A stretch of DNA of 56,279 bases from Gammaproteobacteria bacterium UBA2168 (lineage in GTDB: Bacteria; Pseudomonadota; Gammaproteobacteria; Pseudomonadales; Azotimanducaceae): the NCBI GenBank assembly GCA_002327525.1, contig DCWG01000069.1, forward strand, positions 726 to 57,004, given 5' to 3'. The translations under genes were made by a program, and so were the position numbers. The first letter of the stretch is position 1. The number at the start of each line of letters is the position of its first letter. The notes under the pieces are model-generated. The model searched no databases. It was not told where the DNA came from and was given only the letters and a program-made list of their open reading frames with translations. This document shows positions 26,897 through 35,846 of this stretch, piece by piece.

Positions 26897-27259
26897 ATGG
26901 CGCGTATTCTCGTTGTCGACTATTCGCCCACTGAGGCGTGCCTGCTGGTGGATACACTCAGTCGTCAGGGACACGGCGTGATGACCGCCTGCAGCGGTGA
27001 AGATGGCATTACACTGGCATCGGACGAGCAGCCTGACCTGATCCTCATGGACGTCGTCATGCCCGGCAAGGATAGCTTTCAGGCTACCCGGGAAATCACT
27101 CGGTCCGACGTGACGGGCCACATCCCGGTCATCATCGTCTCGGCGAAGAGCCAAGCGGTTGACGAGGTATGGGGCCGGCGGCAGGGAGTGCGGTGCTATC
27201 TGACAAAGCCCGTGAACGGCAGGCAACGCTTAGCTGCTGTGAACGGGGAGCTGGATTGA
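26897..27259 (+). CDS. pilH: Response regulator PilH with altered acidic pocket
   Basis: PilH is the second receiver of the Pil-Chp system, linked in Pseudomonas to pilus retraction and phosphate flow control. Phospho-acceptor Asp52 (LILMDVVMPG), Ser82 and Lys104 (YLTKP) are kept, and VWGRRQGVRCYLTKPV matches PilH. However the N-terminal metal-binding pair reads VVDYSPTE, so one of the two acidic residues (position 9) is Tyr. The segment after the phosphorylation site is also unusual (GKDSFQ for the common GLNGFQ). The C-terminus after Lys104 is normal length. ATG 26897, 20 bases after pilG. Confidence 0.93.
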   Translation: MARILVVDYSPTEACLLVDTLSRQGHGVMTACSGEDGITLASDEQPDLILMDVVMPGKDSFQATREITRSDVTGHIPVIIVSAKSQAVDEVWGRRQGVRCYLTKPVNGRQRLAAVNGELD

Positions 27260-27277
27260 CAACCAGGGATTGAAGCG

Positions 27278-27817
27278 ATGGCCAACAGCGAAGCACTACT
27301 GCTTCTCCAGGACATTCGGGCGACCGCGCTTGCCAATGCGGCCCCCCTGCCCACGGAGCAGGCCGCCAACATCGAGTGGCAGGGACTTGGCTTTCAGATC
27401 GGCGGCGTGCGGGTAGTGTGCTCGATGGAGGAGGTCAGCGAGGTGATGAACTTGCCGCGCACAACACCCCTGCCGGTGGTCCGGCATTGGGTGCTTGGAG
27501 TGGCCAATGTGCGGGGAAGACTGGTTCCCATCATCGATCTACACCGCTTCCTGGGCTTGCAGCCCACGCGGCCGAGACCGGACTGGCGGGTCGTCGTGGT
27601 CGAGGATGATGATCTGGTGGCTGGCTTTGTAATCGAACAATCGCTCGGTATTCAGCACCTTCCGGACGAATCGTTTTCAGAAGCTCCGGAAGAGGAGGTC
27701 GCGGAAGCGCTGCGACCATTCGTGACAGGCATGTACGCTCATACCGGTCGGGTTTTCTTTGAGTTCGCGCTGCGAAGCGTATTACGTGCGGAAACATTTT
27801 TTGACGTCAGTGCCTGA
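27278..27817 (+). CDS. pilI: CheW-like adaptor PilI
   Basis: A single CheW domain (179 residues) that would couple the PilJ receptor to the ChpA kinase. After a 30-residue N-terminal region, GFQIGGVRVVCSMEEVSEVMNLPRTTPLPVVRHWVLGVANVRGRLVPIIDLHRFLG is a typical CheW core, followed by VVVVEDDDLVAGFVIEQSLGI. Gene order after pilH and before pilJ fits PilI. Start ATG 27278. Confidence 0.93.
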   Translation: MANSEALLLLQDIRATALANAAPLPTEQAANIEWQGLGFQIGGVRVVCSMEEVSEVMNLPRTTPLPVVRHWVLGVANVRGRLVPIIDLHRFLGLQPTRPRPDWRVVVVEDDDLVAGFVIEQSLGIQHLPDESFSEAPEEEVAEALRPFVTGMYAHTGRVFFEFALRSVLRAETFFDVSA

Positions 27818-27876
27818 GCGGAGCAAACGCGTACCAGGCAGAAACACAGGCAAGGAACACAGGCAAGGATAGGGAT

Positions 27877-29112
27877 ATGAAATCTGGAAAGCTGTCACCG
27901 TTGTTGGTCTCTCTCATCGTCGCGCTCGTGGGTGTGATGGGTGCGATCGCATACCGGCTTTATGCGGAAGGAAGTGGCCTCGCGAGCAACCAGAGTCTGT
28001 GGCTGGCTATGGGCGCGATGGTGCTGGTGTCGCTGATCGCGGGCGTCATGATTCGCACGATTCGGGACACACGTCGTGAGCTCGAAGAGCAGGCAGAGCA
28101 GAACGTGAACAATCAGAAAGCGATTCTGCAGTTGATCGACGAGCTGGGCGAACTGGCTGAAGGCAATCTCACGGTACGAGCATCGGTGACTGAGAATTTC
28201 ACCGGCGCTATCGCAGACTCCATCAACTTCGCCATCGATAAATTGCGCGGACTGGTCTCGAACATCAACGGGCTGTCGGTGCAGGTGTCCAAAGCAGTGG
28301 ACGATACCCAGGACACGGCACGCAAGCTTGCCGCAGCGTCGGAAAACCAGGCTCGTGAAATTGGTGCTGCCTCTCGTGCGATCAATGAGATGGCAGTTTC
28401 GATCGACCACGTCTCGAGCAACGCGGCCGAATCCGCATCCGTGGCGGATCGTGCTGTCGAGATAGCCAACAACGGTTCGCACGTGGTGCAGGATACGATC
28501 AGCGGGATGGATACCATTCGAGACCAGATTCAGGAAACCTCGAAGCGGATCAAGCGTCTGGGTGAGTCGAGTCAGGAGATCGGCGATATCGTCTCTCTGA
28601 TCAACGATATCGCCGATCAGACCAACATCCTGTCGCTGAACGCGGCAATCCAGGCGTCGATGGCGGGTGATGCCGGGCGTGGATTCGCGGTGGTGGCCGA
28701 TGAAGTGCAGCGGCTGGCCGAGCGCTCGAGTGCTGCGACTAAACAGATCGCAGCTCTGGTGAAAACCATTCAGACGGATACCAACGAGGCCGTGATTTCG
28801 ATGGAACAGACCACATCCGAGGTGGTGGGGGGCACAAAGCGTGCCGAGGATGCAGGTGTGGCACTGGAGGAAATCGAGAGCGTGTCCACGCAACTGGCTG
28901 ACCTCATACAGAACATCAGCAATGCCGCACGCAAACAGGCGGTATCTGCGGGACACGTTTCCAATACGATGAACGTGATCCAGGAAATCACGGGACAGAC
29001 GGCAACCTCGACGGAAGTCACCGCAAGTTTGATTAGCGAGCTGGCGGAGATGGCCAACGAAATGCGCGCATCCGTGGAGGGCTTCACGCTGCCCGAAGCG
29101 ACGGTATCGTAG
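27877..29112 (+). CDS. pilJ: Short PilJ-type methyl-accepting chemoreceptor without periplasmic sensor domain
   Basis: The 411 residues hold two membrane helices (about 9-27 and 40-60) separated by only some 12 periplasmic residues, then a HAMP-like stretch (LAEGNLTVRASVTENFTGAIADSINF) and a full cytoplasmic signalling domain. The hairpin tip ILSLNAAIQASMAGDAGRGFAVVADEVQRLAERS, which contacts CheW and kinase, is intact. Position between pilI and chpA marks it as PilJ, but Pseudomonas PilJ has about 680 residues with a large periplasmic part, missing here. Start ATG 27877. No methyltransferase (pilK) or methylesterase (chpB) gene is in the cluster. Confidence 0.9.
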   Translation: MKSGKLSPLLVSLIVALVGVMGAIAYRLYAEGSGLASNQSLWLAMGAMVLVSLIAGVMIRTIRDTRRELEEQAEQNVNNQKAILQLIDELGELAEGNLTVRASVTENFTGAIADSINFAIDKLRGLVSNINGLSVQVSKAVDDTQDTARKLAAASENQAREIGAASRAINEMAVSIDHVSSNAAESASVADRAVEIANNGSHVVQDTISGMDTIRDQIQETSKRIKRLGESSQEIGDIVSLINDIADQTNILSLNAAIQASMAGDAGRGFAVVADEVQRLAERSSAATKQIAALVKTIQTDTNEAVISMEQTTSEVVGGTKRAEDAGVALEEIESVSTQLADLIQNISNAARKQAVSAGHVSNTMNVIQEITGQTATSTEVTASLISELAEMANEMRASVEGFTLPEATVS

Positions 29113-29171
29113 AGAGCGGACCAACTGGTGACACCGAGGCACACGGCTGAGAACGGAGCGAGTCTGCGCGC

Positions 29172-32100
29172 ATGACGCGAAGCGATGAACATTTTGCGTT
29201 CGACTGGATACGCAGTGAGGTGTACGAGACGCTGAGCCAGGCGGGAGAGGCGCTGGAAGCCTTTGCTGCGAAGCGTGATGCCGACAGCATGCACCTGTGC
29301 CTGGCGGCTATTCATCAGGTGCACGGCGCGTTGATGATGATAGAGCTGACAGGTGTGTCAGTGCTGTCGGATCACATGGAGCAACTCGCGCAGTGCATGC
29401 TGGACGATGGCATCGACGACATCGAGAGTGCCAGCGAACTCCTGATGCAGGGCATCATCGAGTTGCCGGAACTCCTGGAGGAAATTCGGCGCGGTGAGCC
29501 TGACGACGTAGCCATGGTGCAGCGCCTCACGGACAACCTGCGCGACGTCATCGGCCTGGAGCCTCTTCGGGCAGATTCGGTAGCACTGGCACTCTCCGTG
29601 GACCTGAGCGAAGCAGCGCTCGCCCGTTTCCGTGAGATAGACGGCATTGACAAGGTACGGCGCATACGTTCGGCGTACCAACAGGTGCTGCTCACGGTTC
29701 TCAAGGGCGAAGATGTGCGCAACTCGGTGGCGACACTCGGCAAGGTTGCGCTCGGGTTGATACGGGTGTGTGAAGGTGCGCCAATTCAGGTGTTGTGGCG
29801 GGCCTTCGCAGAATTCGCCTCGGCACTGGAGCCAGAGAGCGGAGAGGGTACGGAGCTCGGGGGGGATGTGGTCAAACTGTTGCGTCGCATCGATTCGGAA
29901 ATCCGCATCCTCGGACGCGATGGCGAGATCGCCCTGCAGATGCCCGTGCCGGTAGGTCTGGTAGAGCAGCTGGTACAGACTGCGTTGGCGCGCGGCCGCA
30001 CCAGTGAAGCCCTCGATGAGCTCAATGCCGCATTGAATGAGCTGGGCGGCGCGGATGATTCGGTGTCGATCCGTTCACGCACAGCACTGGCGAGCGCGGC
30101 ACAGGCGCTTCGCGAGGAACTCGCGCTGGTCAAGGACCAGCTGGACCTCATGATGCGCGCCAACGAGACAGCCGAAGCGCGGATCAGTGAATTGGCGGCA
30201 CCCCTGCAGAAGATCTGTTCCACCCTGTCACTGCTCGGTTTCGAGAGTTCACATTCCATCGTACTGGAGCAGCTCCAGACCCTGGATTCCATCGGTGGCG
30301 CGAACGCCATGGATGATCTGGTGGTCATCTCGACCCAGCTCGGCCAGGTCGACGAAAATCTGGCCAGTCACAGCCGGGCCCGGATCAGTGAAGTAGAAAA
30401 GATCACATCCCAGGCGCAGGTGGTGGTGATGCACGAGTCGCGTGCAGGGCTCGAAATGATCAAGCAGCACATCGTTGCCTTCGTCTCCAGTCACTGGGAT
30501 CGCACGGCGCTCGAAAGTGTTCCCGGCGACCTCTCCTCGTTGGGCGGTGCGTTGGACATGATTCCTCTCCCCAGAGCGGCCGGATTCCTGCGTGATTGCG
30601 CCCTTTACGTGCAGGACGAGTTGATGGCGGGTGACGAACCGCAGTGGTGCGACCTGGATCTGCTCGCGGACGCCATCAGCGGCATCGACTACTACCTCGA
30701 GCGCGTTGCCGACAACCATGGCACGGGTGCAGAAGAAATTCTCGATCTGGTCGAGCGTCGGCTTGGAGAGCTGAGAGGTCTGGACTGTACGCCGGGGCAA
30801 GCGCTGGCGCCTCGGCTGGTGGATAAGATCGACCCCGTGGAGACCGTGGAGGAAGAACCGCGCCGGGATGACGGGAACCTCGAAGCAGCCGAGGCATCGG
30901 CGAGCGAAGGCGGGGCGATTGAACCGGGGGCGGAAGTCACGGAACGCGACCCAGAGATCGTGGGTATCTTCGTCGAGGAAGCAGAGGAAGTCGTCCAGAA
31001 CATCAGCGAGCGGCTGAGGACGTGGTCTGCCTCGATGGACGACCAGGATGCCGCGCAGGAGCTGCGCCGCGCCTTCCACACGCTCAAAGGCAGTGGACAC
31101 AGGGTAGGCGCCACGCCTATCGGCGACCTGTCGTGGGCTCTGGAGAATCTGTTTAATCGCATCATGGACGGCACGGTGGTCGCGACGGAGGATGTCGCCG
31201 TGCTGGTCGATTCGGTATCCGAGGCGTTGTGTCAGCTGATCGACGGCTTCAAAAAAGGCATCGAGGCAAAGGTCGACGTTGCGTCACTCATGGAACACGC
31301 GGACCTGCTGGCCTCCGGCGCCCAGCTCGGTTCACGGGCACAGTCTCCGGCTTTGATAGATGTGTTCATCGACGAGGCGGCTGGACATCTGAGAGTACTG
31401 GAACAGGCGCCGGGAGTCGTTGACGGCAAACGTATGAGGGCGTGGCATACGCTATCCGGCAGTGCCGCGATGGCGGAATTGGGCGAACTCAGCATCATTA
31501 TCAATCCGCTCTATGAGTGTGCGATGGCGTGGCACGACGCCGACATACCGGCTGAAGTGGCTACGCTCTTGAGTGAGGGCGTGAACCTGCTGGCCGACTC
31601 GATACGCGCGCTGTCAACGGCGCAGAATCTACCTGATCCGACCGGAATCATCGTTGAAGCCGATCGGCTGTGCGCACTCGCGCGCTCTGCTCGCGATACG
31701 GATGAACAAGACACCGTGCGCCGTGACGTGCTGACGGTTGAAGCACCGGAGATCGAGGCGGTCGTCGCGTTTCTGGAACGCTGGCAGGCGGGTGCTCAGG
31801 ATCCCTCCCGCCTGGAAGAGATCCGTACCTATCTGGAGACACTACATGAAGCCGCTGACCGGCGACCGGAGATTGCGGCGCTCTCGAGCACGCTGTTGCA
31901 AACCTACCACTGTCTTCAGGAAGGGCGGCTGAACGAACAGGCGCTGGACACGCTGGTGTTGGGCCACCGCCTGCTCCTCGAACAGCTCGATGCCGTGGCG
32001 GCTGAACGCACACCGCCATCGGCAGACACGGTGCTGCTGGTACTCGGTGCCCTGCACCAGGATACGGAAATTGCGACAGACATCGTCGAAGCGGGCTTGC

Positions 32101-34595
32101 CGGATGAAAAGGAGGTGACGCCTGCCGGAGAAGCGGAATCGGTGGCCGGACATGAAGCAGACCAGAGCGATGAACAAGACCAGGCTCGTGTCGTCCCGCT
32201 GACCCATGTGCTGGAAGAAGTCATGGCTCCCCAGGGCGGCGAGGAAACTCCAGAACCTGTGTCCGAGGAGGCCTCCGAGGAGGCCGGGGAACGCTCGCGG
32301 CCAGACGCCCGAGCCGAGGAAACTCGAATTCCGGAAGACGCCGATCCTGAAATTCTCGGCATCTTTTTCGAGGAGGCTGACGAACTGCTCGACGCGGTTG
32401 ACGTCAACCTCCAGAACTGGTCGACAACGCCGCAAAATCGTCTGTTCCTGGAAAACCTGTTGAGAGCGTTGCATACCCTCAAGGGCGGTGCGCGACTTGC
32501 CGGTCTCATAGGGCTTGGAGACGAAACCCACGCGTTCGAGTCGGAACTCATCAGTATCCAGGAGGCGGAAACTCCTGCCGATGCCAGGCTGTTTCGAAAG
32601 CTGCATGAGCGTTACGACGAACTGGTGATGCAGGTACGCGCACTCCAGGATCAGATCTATGTCCAAACGGTCGAAGCGGCGTCTGCGGCAAGCGGACTCA
32701 AGCCTGGATCAGACCAATGCGAGCTGGAAACGGCCGAACCCCAGCGGCATTCACAAAGCTCGCGGGAGACGCCCTCTCAGGCCGATGCACCACCGGCCCT
32801 GCAGGAACTGGTACGTGTCGGCTCCGGGGTGCTGGAGGGATTGGTCAACCTGGCGGGTGAGAACAGCATCCTGCGTGCGCGTATCGAGCAGGGTCTTTTG
32901 GATTTCACCGGCGCGCTCGAAGAGATGGAAACCACCATCGAGCGGGTGCGCGAACAGCTGCGCCGTCTGGAGATAGAAACCGAAACGCAAGTGCTGTTTG
33001 GGCATGAAACCGCAGCGCCAGGGAACGACGGGTTCGACCCGCTCGAGATGGATCGCCATTCCCATCTCCGGCAACTCAGCCGTGGTCTGTCGGAGAGTGC
33101 GTCGGATATGCTGGATCTGAAGGAGACCCTGCTTGAGAAGGCCAGGGACTCCGAAAGTCTGCTACTGCAGCAGGGGCGCATCAACACCGAGCTTCAGGAG
33201 GGTCTCATGCGCACGCGCATGGTGCCGTTCTCGCATCTGCTACCGCGACTGCGGCGCATAGTGCGTCAGATCTCACGGGAGCTGGGCAAGGAGGTCAGGT
33301 TCGAGGCTTACAACGCAGAAGGCGAGCTGGATCGTAATCTGCTCGAACGCATGGTGCCGTCGCTCGAGCACATGCTGCGCAACGCACTTGACCACGGCAT
33401 CGAAGAAACGCAGTTGCGCCGCAGTTTCGGCAAACCGGAGACAGGACGAATCGAACTCCGGCTTGCGCGAGAGGGAGGCGATGTAGTCATCGAGATCAGT
33501 GACGATGGCGCTGGCATCGACGCCGAATCAGTGCGAGCCAAGGCCATAGAGCGTGGCGTGATGGACCGGGATAGCGACCTGCCCGACGAGGAAGTCATTC
33601 AGTTCGTCCTCGCCCCCGGCTTTTCAACGGCACGGACCGTCACCCAGATTTCCGGACGTGGCGTGGGCATGGATGTGGTGCACAGCGAGGTCAAGCAGCT
33701 TGGCGGAAGCATTTCCATGTTTTCGCGCGCCGGCAAAGGAACTCGTTTCGTCGTGCGTCTGCCGTCTTCCGTTTCCATCAGCCGCGCACTGATGGTCTCG
33801 GTAGCCGAAGAGGCGTACGCCATTCCGCTGAACACCATAGAAGGCATTCTGCTGCTCTCATCCGAGGAATTGGCGGAGCTGACACAACCCAAAGACGCGA
33901 CGCTCGACTACGCCGGCGTGCCGTATCGGCTGAACTACCTCGGCCAGTACATTGGTCGAGAACACGGTAGCTTCGCGTCCGCCTCCGGTGGCGTGCCGGT
34001 TGTTTTGGTGAGAGCGGGTGATCAGGCAGTGGCGGTGCTCGTGGATCATGTGCAGGGCAGCCGGGAAATCGTGGTCAAGAGTCTGGGCCCGCAATTCGCC
34101 AGCGTAGGCGGCATTTCAGGTGCGACCATCCTCGGCGACGGCAGTGTGGTGGTCATTCTCGATCTGCACGCGCTGATTCGCTCCCGCGGCGCGAGCGATG
34201 TGATGGATCAGATTACGCCGTCACTGCCAAGATCGCGGTGTGTGATGGTGGTGGACGACTCGGTGACCGTCCGCAAGGTCACCAGTCGATTACTGGAACG
34301 CCAGGGTATGGATGTGATCGTCGCTAAGGATGGCGTGGAAGCCGTGGCGATGTTGCAGGAACGGCGCCCGGACATCCTGCTGCTCGATATCGAGATGCCA
34401 CGGATGGATGGTTTCGAAGTGACGCGCCAGATTCGTCACGACCGCCGCCTCGACGGTCTACCGATTGTCATGATCAGTTCTCGCACGGGTGACAAACACA
34501 AGGAACACGCATCCGAACTGGGCGTGAATCGATTTCTCGGCAAACCGTTTCAGGAAAACGAGCTGCTGAGCACCATTGACGAACTGATCGGTTGA
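29172..34595 (+). CDS. chpA: ChpA hybrid chemotaxis histidine kinase (multi-Hpt, HATPase, CheW, receiver)
   Basis: The 1807-residue kinase would control PilG and PilH. N-terminal 600 residues resemble ChpA with degenerate Hpt-like helices. Phosphotransfer sites: His636 (FHTLKGSGHRVGA), His1101 (LHTLKGGARLAG) and a variant at His759 (WHTLSGSAAMA, Lys replaced by Ser). The catalytic domain has N box LERMVPSLEHMLRNALDHG (about 1387-1405), DDGAGID (about 1445) and RGVGMDVV (about 1496). A CheW-like domain covers about 1535-1680 and a receiver 1689-1807 with Asp1739 (ILLLDIEMPRMDG). Pseudomonas ChpA is longer (about 2470) with more phosphotransfer domains. Start ATG 29172, 59 bases after pilJ. Confidence 0.95.
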   Translation: MTRSDEHFAFDWIRSEVYETLSQAGEALEAFAAKRDADSMHLCLAAIHQVHGALMMIELTGVSVLSDHMEQLAQCMLDDGIDDIESASELLMQGIIELPELLEEIRRGEPDDVAMVQRLTDNLRDVIGLEPLRADSVALALSVDLSEAALARFREIDGIDKVRRIRSAYQQVLLTVLKGEDVRNSVATLGKVALGLIRVCEGAPIQVLWRAFAEFASALEPESGEGTELGGDVVKLLRRIDSEIRILGRDGEIALQMPVPVGLVEQLVQTALARGRTSEALDELNAALNELGGADDSVSIRSRTALASAAQALREELALVKDQLDLMMRANETAEARISELAAPLQKICSTLSLLGFESSHSIVLEQLQTLDSIGGANAMDDLVVISTQLGQVDENLASHSRARISEVEKITSQAQVVVMHESRAGLEMIKQHIVAFVSSHWDRTALESVPGDLSSLGGALDMIPLPRAAGFLRDCALYVQDELMAGDEPQWCDLDLLADAISGIDYYLERVADNHGTGAEEILDLVERRLGELRGLDCTPGQALAPRLVDKIDPVETVEEEPRRDDGNLEAAEASASEGGAIEPGAEVTERDPEIVGIFVEEAEEVVQNISERLRTWSASMDDQDAAQELRRAFHTLKGSGHRVGATPIGDLSWALENLFNRIMDGTVVATEDVAVLVDSVSEALCQLIDGFKKGIEAKVDVASLMEHADLLASGAQLGSRAQSPALIDVFIDEAAGHLRVLEQAPGVVDGKRMRAWHTLSGSAAMAELGELSIIINPLYECAMAWHDADIPAEVATLLSEGVNLLADSIRALSTAQNLPDPTGIIVEADRLCALARSARDTDEQDTVRRDVLTVEAPEIEAVVAFLERWQAGAQDPSRLEEIRTYLETLHEAADRRPEIAALSSTLLQTYHCLQEGRLNEQALDTLVLGHRLLLEQLDAVAAERTPPSADTVLLVLGALHQDTEIATDIVEAGLPDEKEVTPAGEAESVAGHEADQSDEQDQARVVPLTHVLEEVMAPQGGEETPEPVSEEASEEAGERSRPDARAEETRIPEDADPEILGIFFEEADELLDAVDVNLQNWSTTPQNRLFLENLLRALHTLKGGARLAGLIGLGDETHAFESELISIQEAETPADARLFRKLHERYDELVMQVRALQDQIYVQTVEAASAASGLKPGSDQCELETAEPQRHSQSSRETPSQADAPPALQELVRVGSGVLEGLVNLAGENSILRARIEQGLLDFTGALEEMETTIERVREQLRRLEIETETQVLFGHETAAPGNDGFDPLEMDRHSHLRQLSRGLSESASDMLDLKETLLEKARDSESLLLQQGRINTELQEGLMRTRMVPFSHLLPRLRRIVRQISRELGKEVRFEAYNAEGELDRNLLERMVPSLEHMLRNALDHGIEETQLRRSFGKPETGRIELRLAREGGDVVIEISDDGAGIDAESVRAKAIERGVMDRDSDLPDEEVIQFVLAPGFSTARTVTQISGRGVGMDVVHSEVKQLGGSISMFSRAGKGTRFVVRLPSSVSISRALMVSVAEEAYAIPLNTIEGILLLSSEELAELTQPKDATLDYAGVPYRLNYLGQYIGREHGSFASASGGVPVVLVRAGDQAVAVLVDHVQGSREIVVKSLGPQFASVGGISGATILGDGSVVVILDLHALIRSRGASDVMDQITPSLPRSRCVMVVDDSVTVRKVTSRLLERQGMDVIVAKDGVEAVAMLQERRPDILLLDIEMPRMDGFEVTRQIRHDRRLDGLPIVMISSRTGDKHKEHASELGVNRFLGKPFQENELLSTIDELIG

Positions 34596-34627
34596 AGCCC
34601 GCGCCACGGAAGGAGTTGAGCAACGTT

Positions 34628-35101
34628 ATGTCCGCACTCCCCCCCGAAGCCCTGAGCGAATTGTCCTGTGTGATGATTCCTATTGGACAGCGCAGCGTCG
34701 TGCTGCCCAATGAGTGTGTGGCCGAGATCCTGCCCTGGCGCCGTGTACGACCCTATGCAAAGGCGCCTCAGTGGTGCCTGGGACACACCAACTGGCGTGG
34801 TGAGGAAGTTCCCGTGGTACGCTTTGATCTGGTTAACGGCTCCGACGAAGACCCGGAACTCAAGGCGCGCTGCGTCGTCATCATGAACCGGGTGCGCAGT
34901 TCCGGTCTGCCGAGGTTTTACGCGCTGGTTGCCTCCGGATTGCCGCGCATCTTCCAACTCACGGACGATGACGTGACGACACGAAGCGCGAGCCTTGGCC
35001 AGGCTGAAACGTTGGCGGTGAACATCGGCGCCGAGGAAGCCGTCGTGCCGAACCTCGAGTTTCTGGAAGCGCAGGTACATACCATACTCATCGGCAGCTG
35101 A
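34628..35101 (+). CDS. chpC: CheW-like protein ChpC
   Basis: A 157-residue CheW-domain protein at the end of the Pil-Chp operon; in Pseudomonas ChpC lies at the same position and may link extra receptors to ChpA. CheW-type core: VMIPIGQRSVVLPNECVAEILPWRRVRPYAKAPQWCLGHTNWRGEEVPVVRFDLVNG. I start at ATG 34628, downstream of GGAAGGAG (spacing 13, a little long); a TTG at 34592 overlapping the chpA stop is possible. Convergent with rsmE, 21 bases between stops. Confidence 0.88.
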   Translation: MSALPPEALSELSCVMIPIGQRSVVLPNECVAEILPWRRVRPYAKAPQWCLGHTNWRGEEVPVVRFDLVNGSDEDPELKARCVVIMNRVRSSGLPRFYALVASGLPRIFQLTDDDVTTRSASLGQAETLAVNIGAEEAVVPNLEFLEAQVHTILIGS

Positions 35102-35122
35102 GCGGTATCGATTTCGCCAAAC

Positions 35123-35830
35123 TCAGTGCCACCCCCGGTGCTGGCAAAGCACAGCGAAGGCCGCCATTGGTGCGGTCTCTGATCGCAGCACACGATCGCC
35201 GAGACCGCGGATGGGGATGCCGTGAGCAACGAATCGGTCCGTTTCCCCGGACGACCAGCCTCCCTCGGGACCCACGATGAAGCCCTCGCAGTGTTGGAGA
35301 TCTTCGCTGTCCAAAACCGGAGCACCCGGATGCAGGGCGATCAGCCTGCCTGGAAGCGTGGGCAGAGCAGTATCGAGACGACCGGCCGTGCCCAGATTCG
35401 GCAGCCACAATCGTTCACTCTGCTCACAGGCGCTCGCCACCACGGCTTGCCAGTGTGGCAACCGGCTCTCGATGCGCGATCCGGCGGCCTGACTGTAACT
35501 GCTGCTAACGAGCCATGCGTGTGTCATACCGAGCTCGGTCGCTTTTTGCAGCAGTCGGTCCATGGCGTCCCCTTTGATGAAAGCCTGAACCAGATGCTGA
35601 GGAGGCGGCAAGCACGTTTCTCGAACCAACTCATCTATCTCGAGCACGCATCGGCGGGTATCGGCGTCGGCCAGCCGCGCCGCCCATTCGCGGCCGTGGC
35701 CGTCAAAGCAACGCAGCTCGTCCCCGGTCCGCATGCGCAGTACACGGACCAGGTAGTGAGCACGTTTCGAGTCGAGTTGGACTCTTTGACCGCATGCAAG
35801 AGGCGGTGCCAGATAGACCCGGGTCGACAT
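35123..35830 (-). CDS. rsmE: 16S rRNA (uracil(1498)-N(3))-methyltransferase
   Basis: RsmE methylates U1498 of 16S rRNA. The 235-residue SPOUT-fold protein has an N-terminal PUA-like part (RVYLAPPLACGQRVQLDSKRAHYLVRVLRM), QAFIKGDAMDRLLQKATELGM, and the C-terminal knot FIVGPEGGWSSGE followed by LGDRVLRSETAPMAAFAVL. ATG 35830 is the homologous start; the longer frame to 35950 is a shadow of metF. It follows metF by 16 bases on the same strand. Confidence 0.94.
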   Translation of the reverse strand: MSTRVYLAPPLACGQRVQLDSKRAHYLVRVLRMRTGDELRCFDGHGREWAARLADADTRRCVLEIDELVRETCLPPPQHLVQAFIKGDAMDRLLQKATELGMTHAWLVSSSYSQAAGSRIESRLPHWQAVVASACEQSERLWLPNLGTAGRLDTALPTLPGRLIALHPGAPVLDSEDLQHCEGFIVGPEGGWSSGETDRFVAHGIPIRGLGDRVLRSETAPMAAFAVLCQHRGWH

Positions 35831-35846
35831 GAGCCTTAGCCGCGCG

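Noticed and set aside
27895..29142. A 415-codon minus-strand frame opposite pilJ
   Set aside because: His- and Arg-rich shadow of the chemoreceptor coding strand, without a family.
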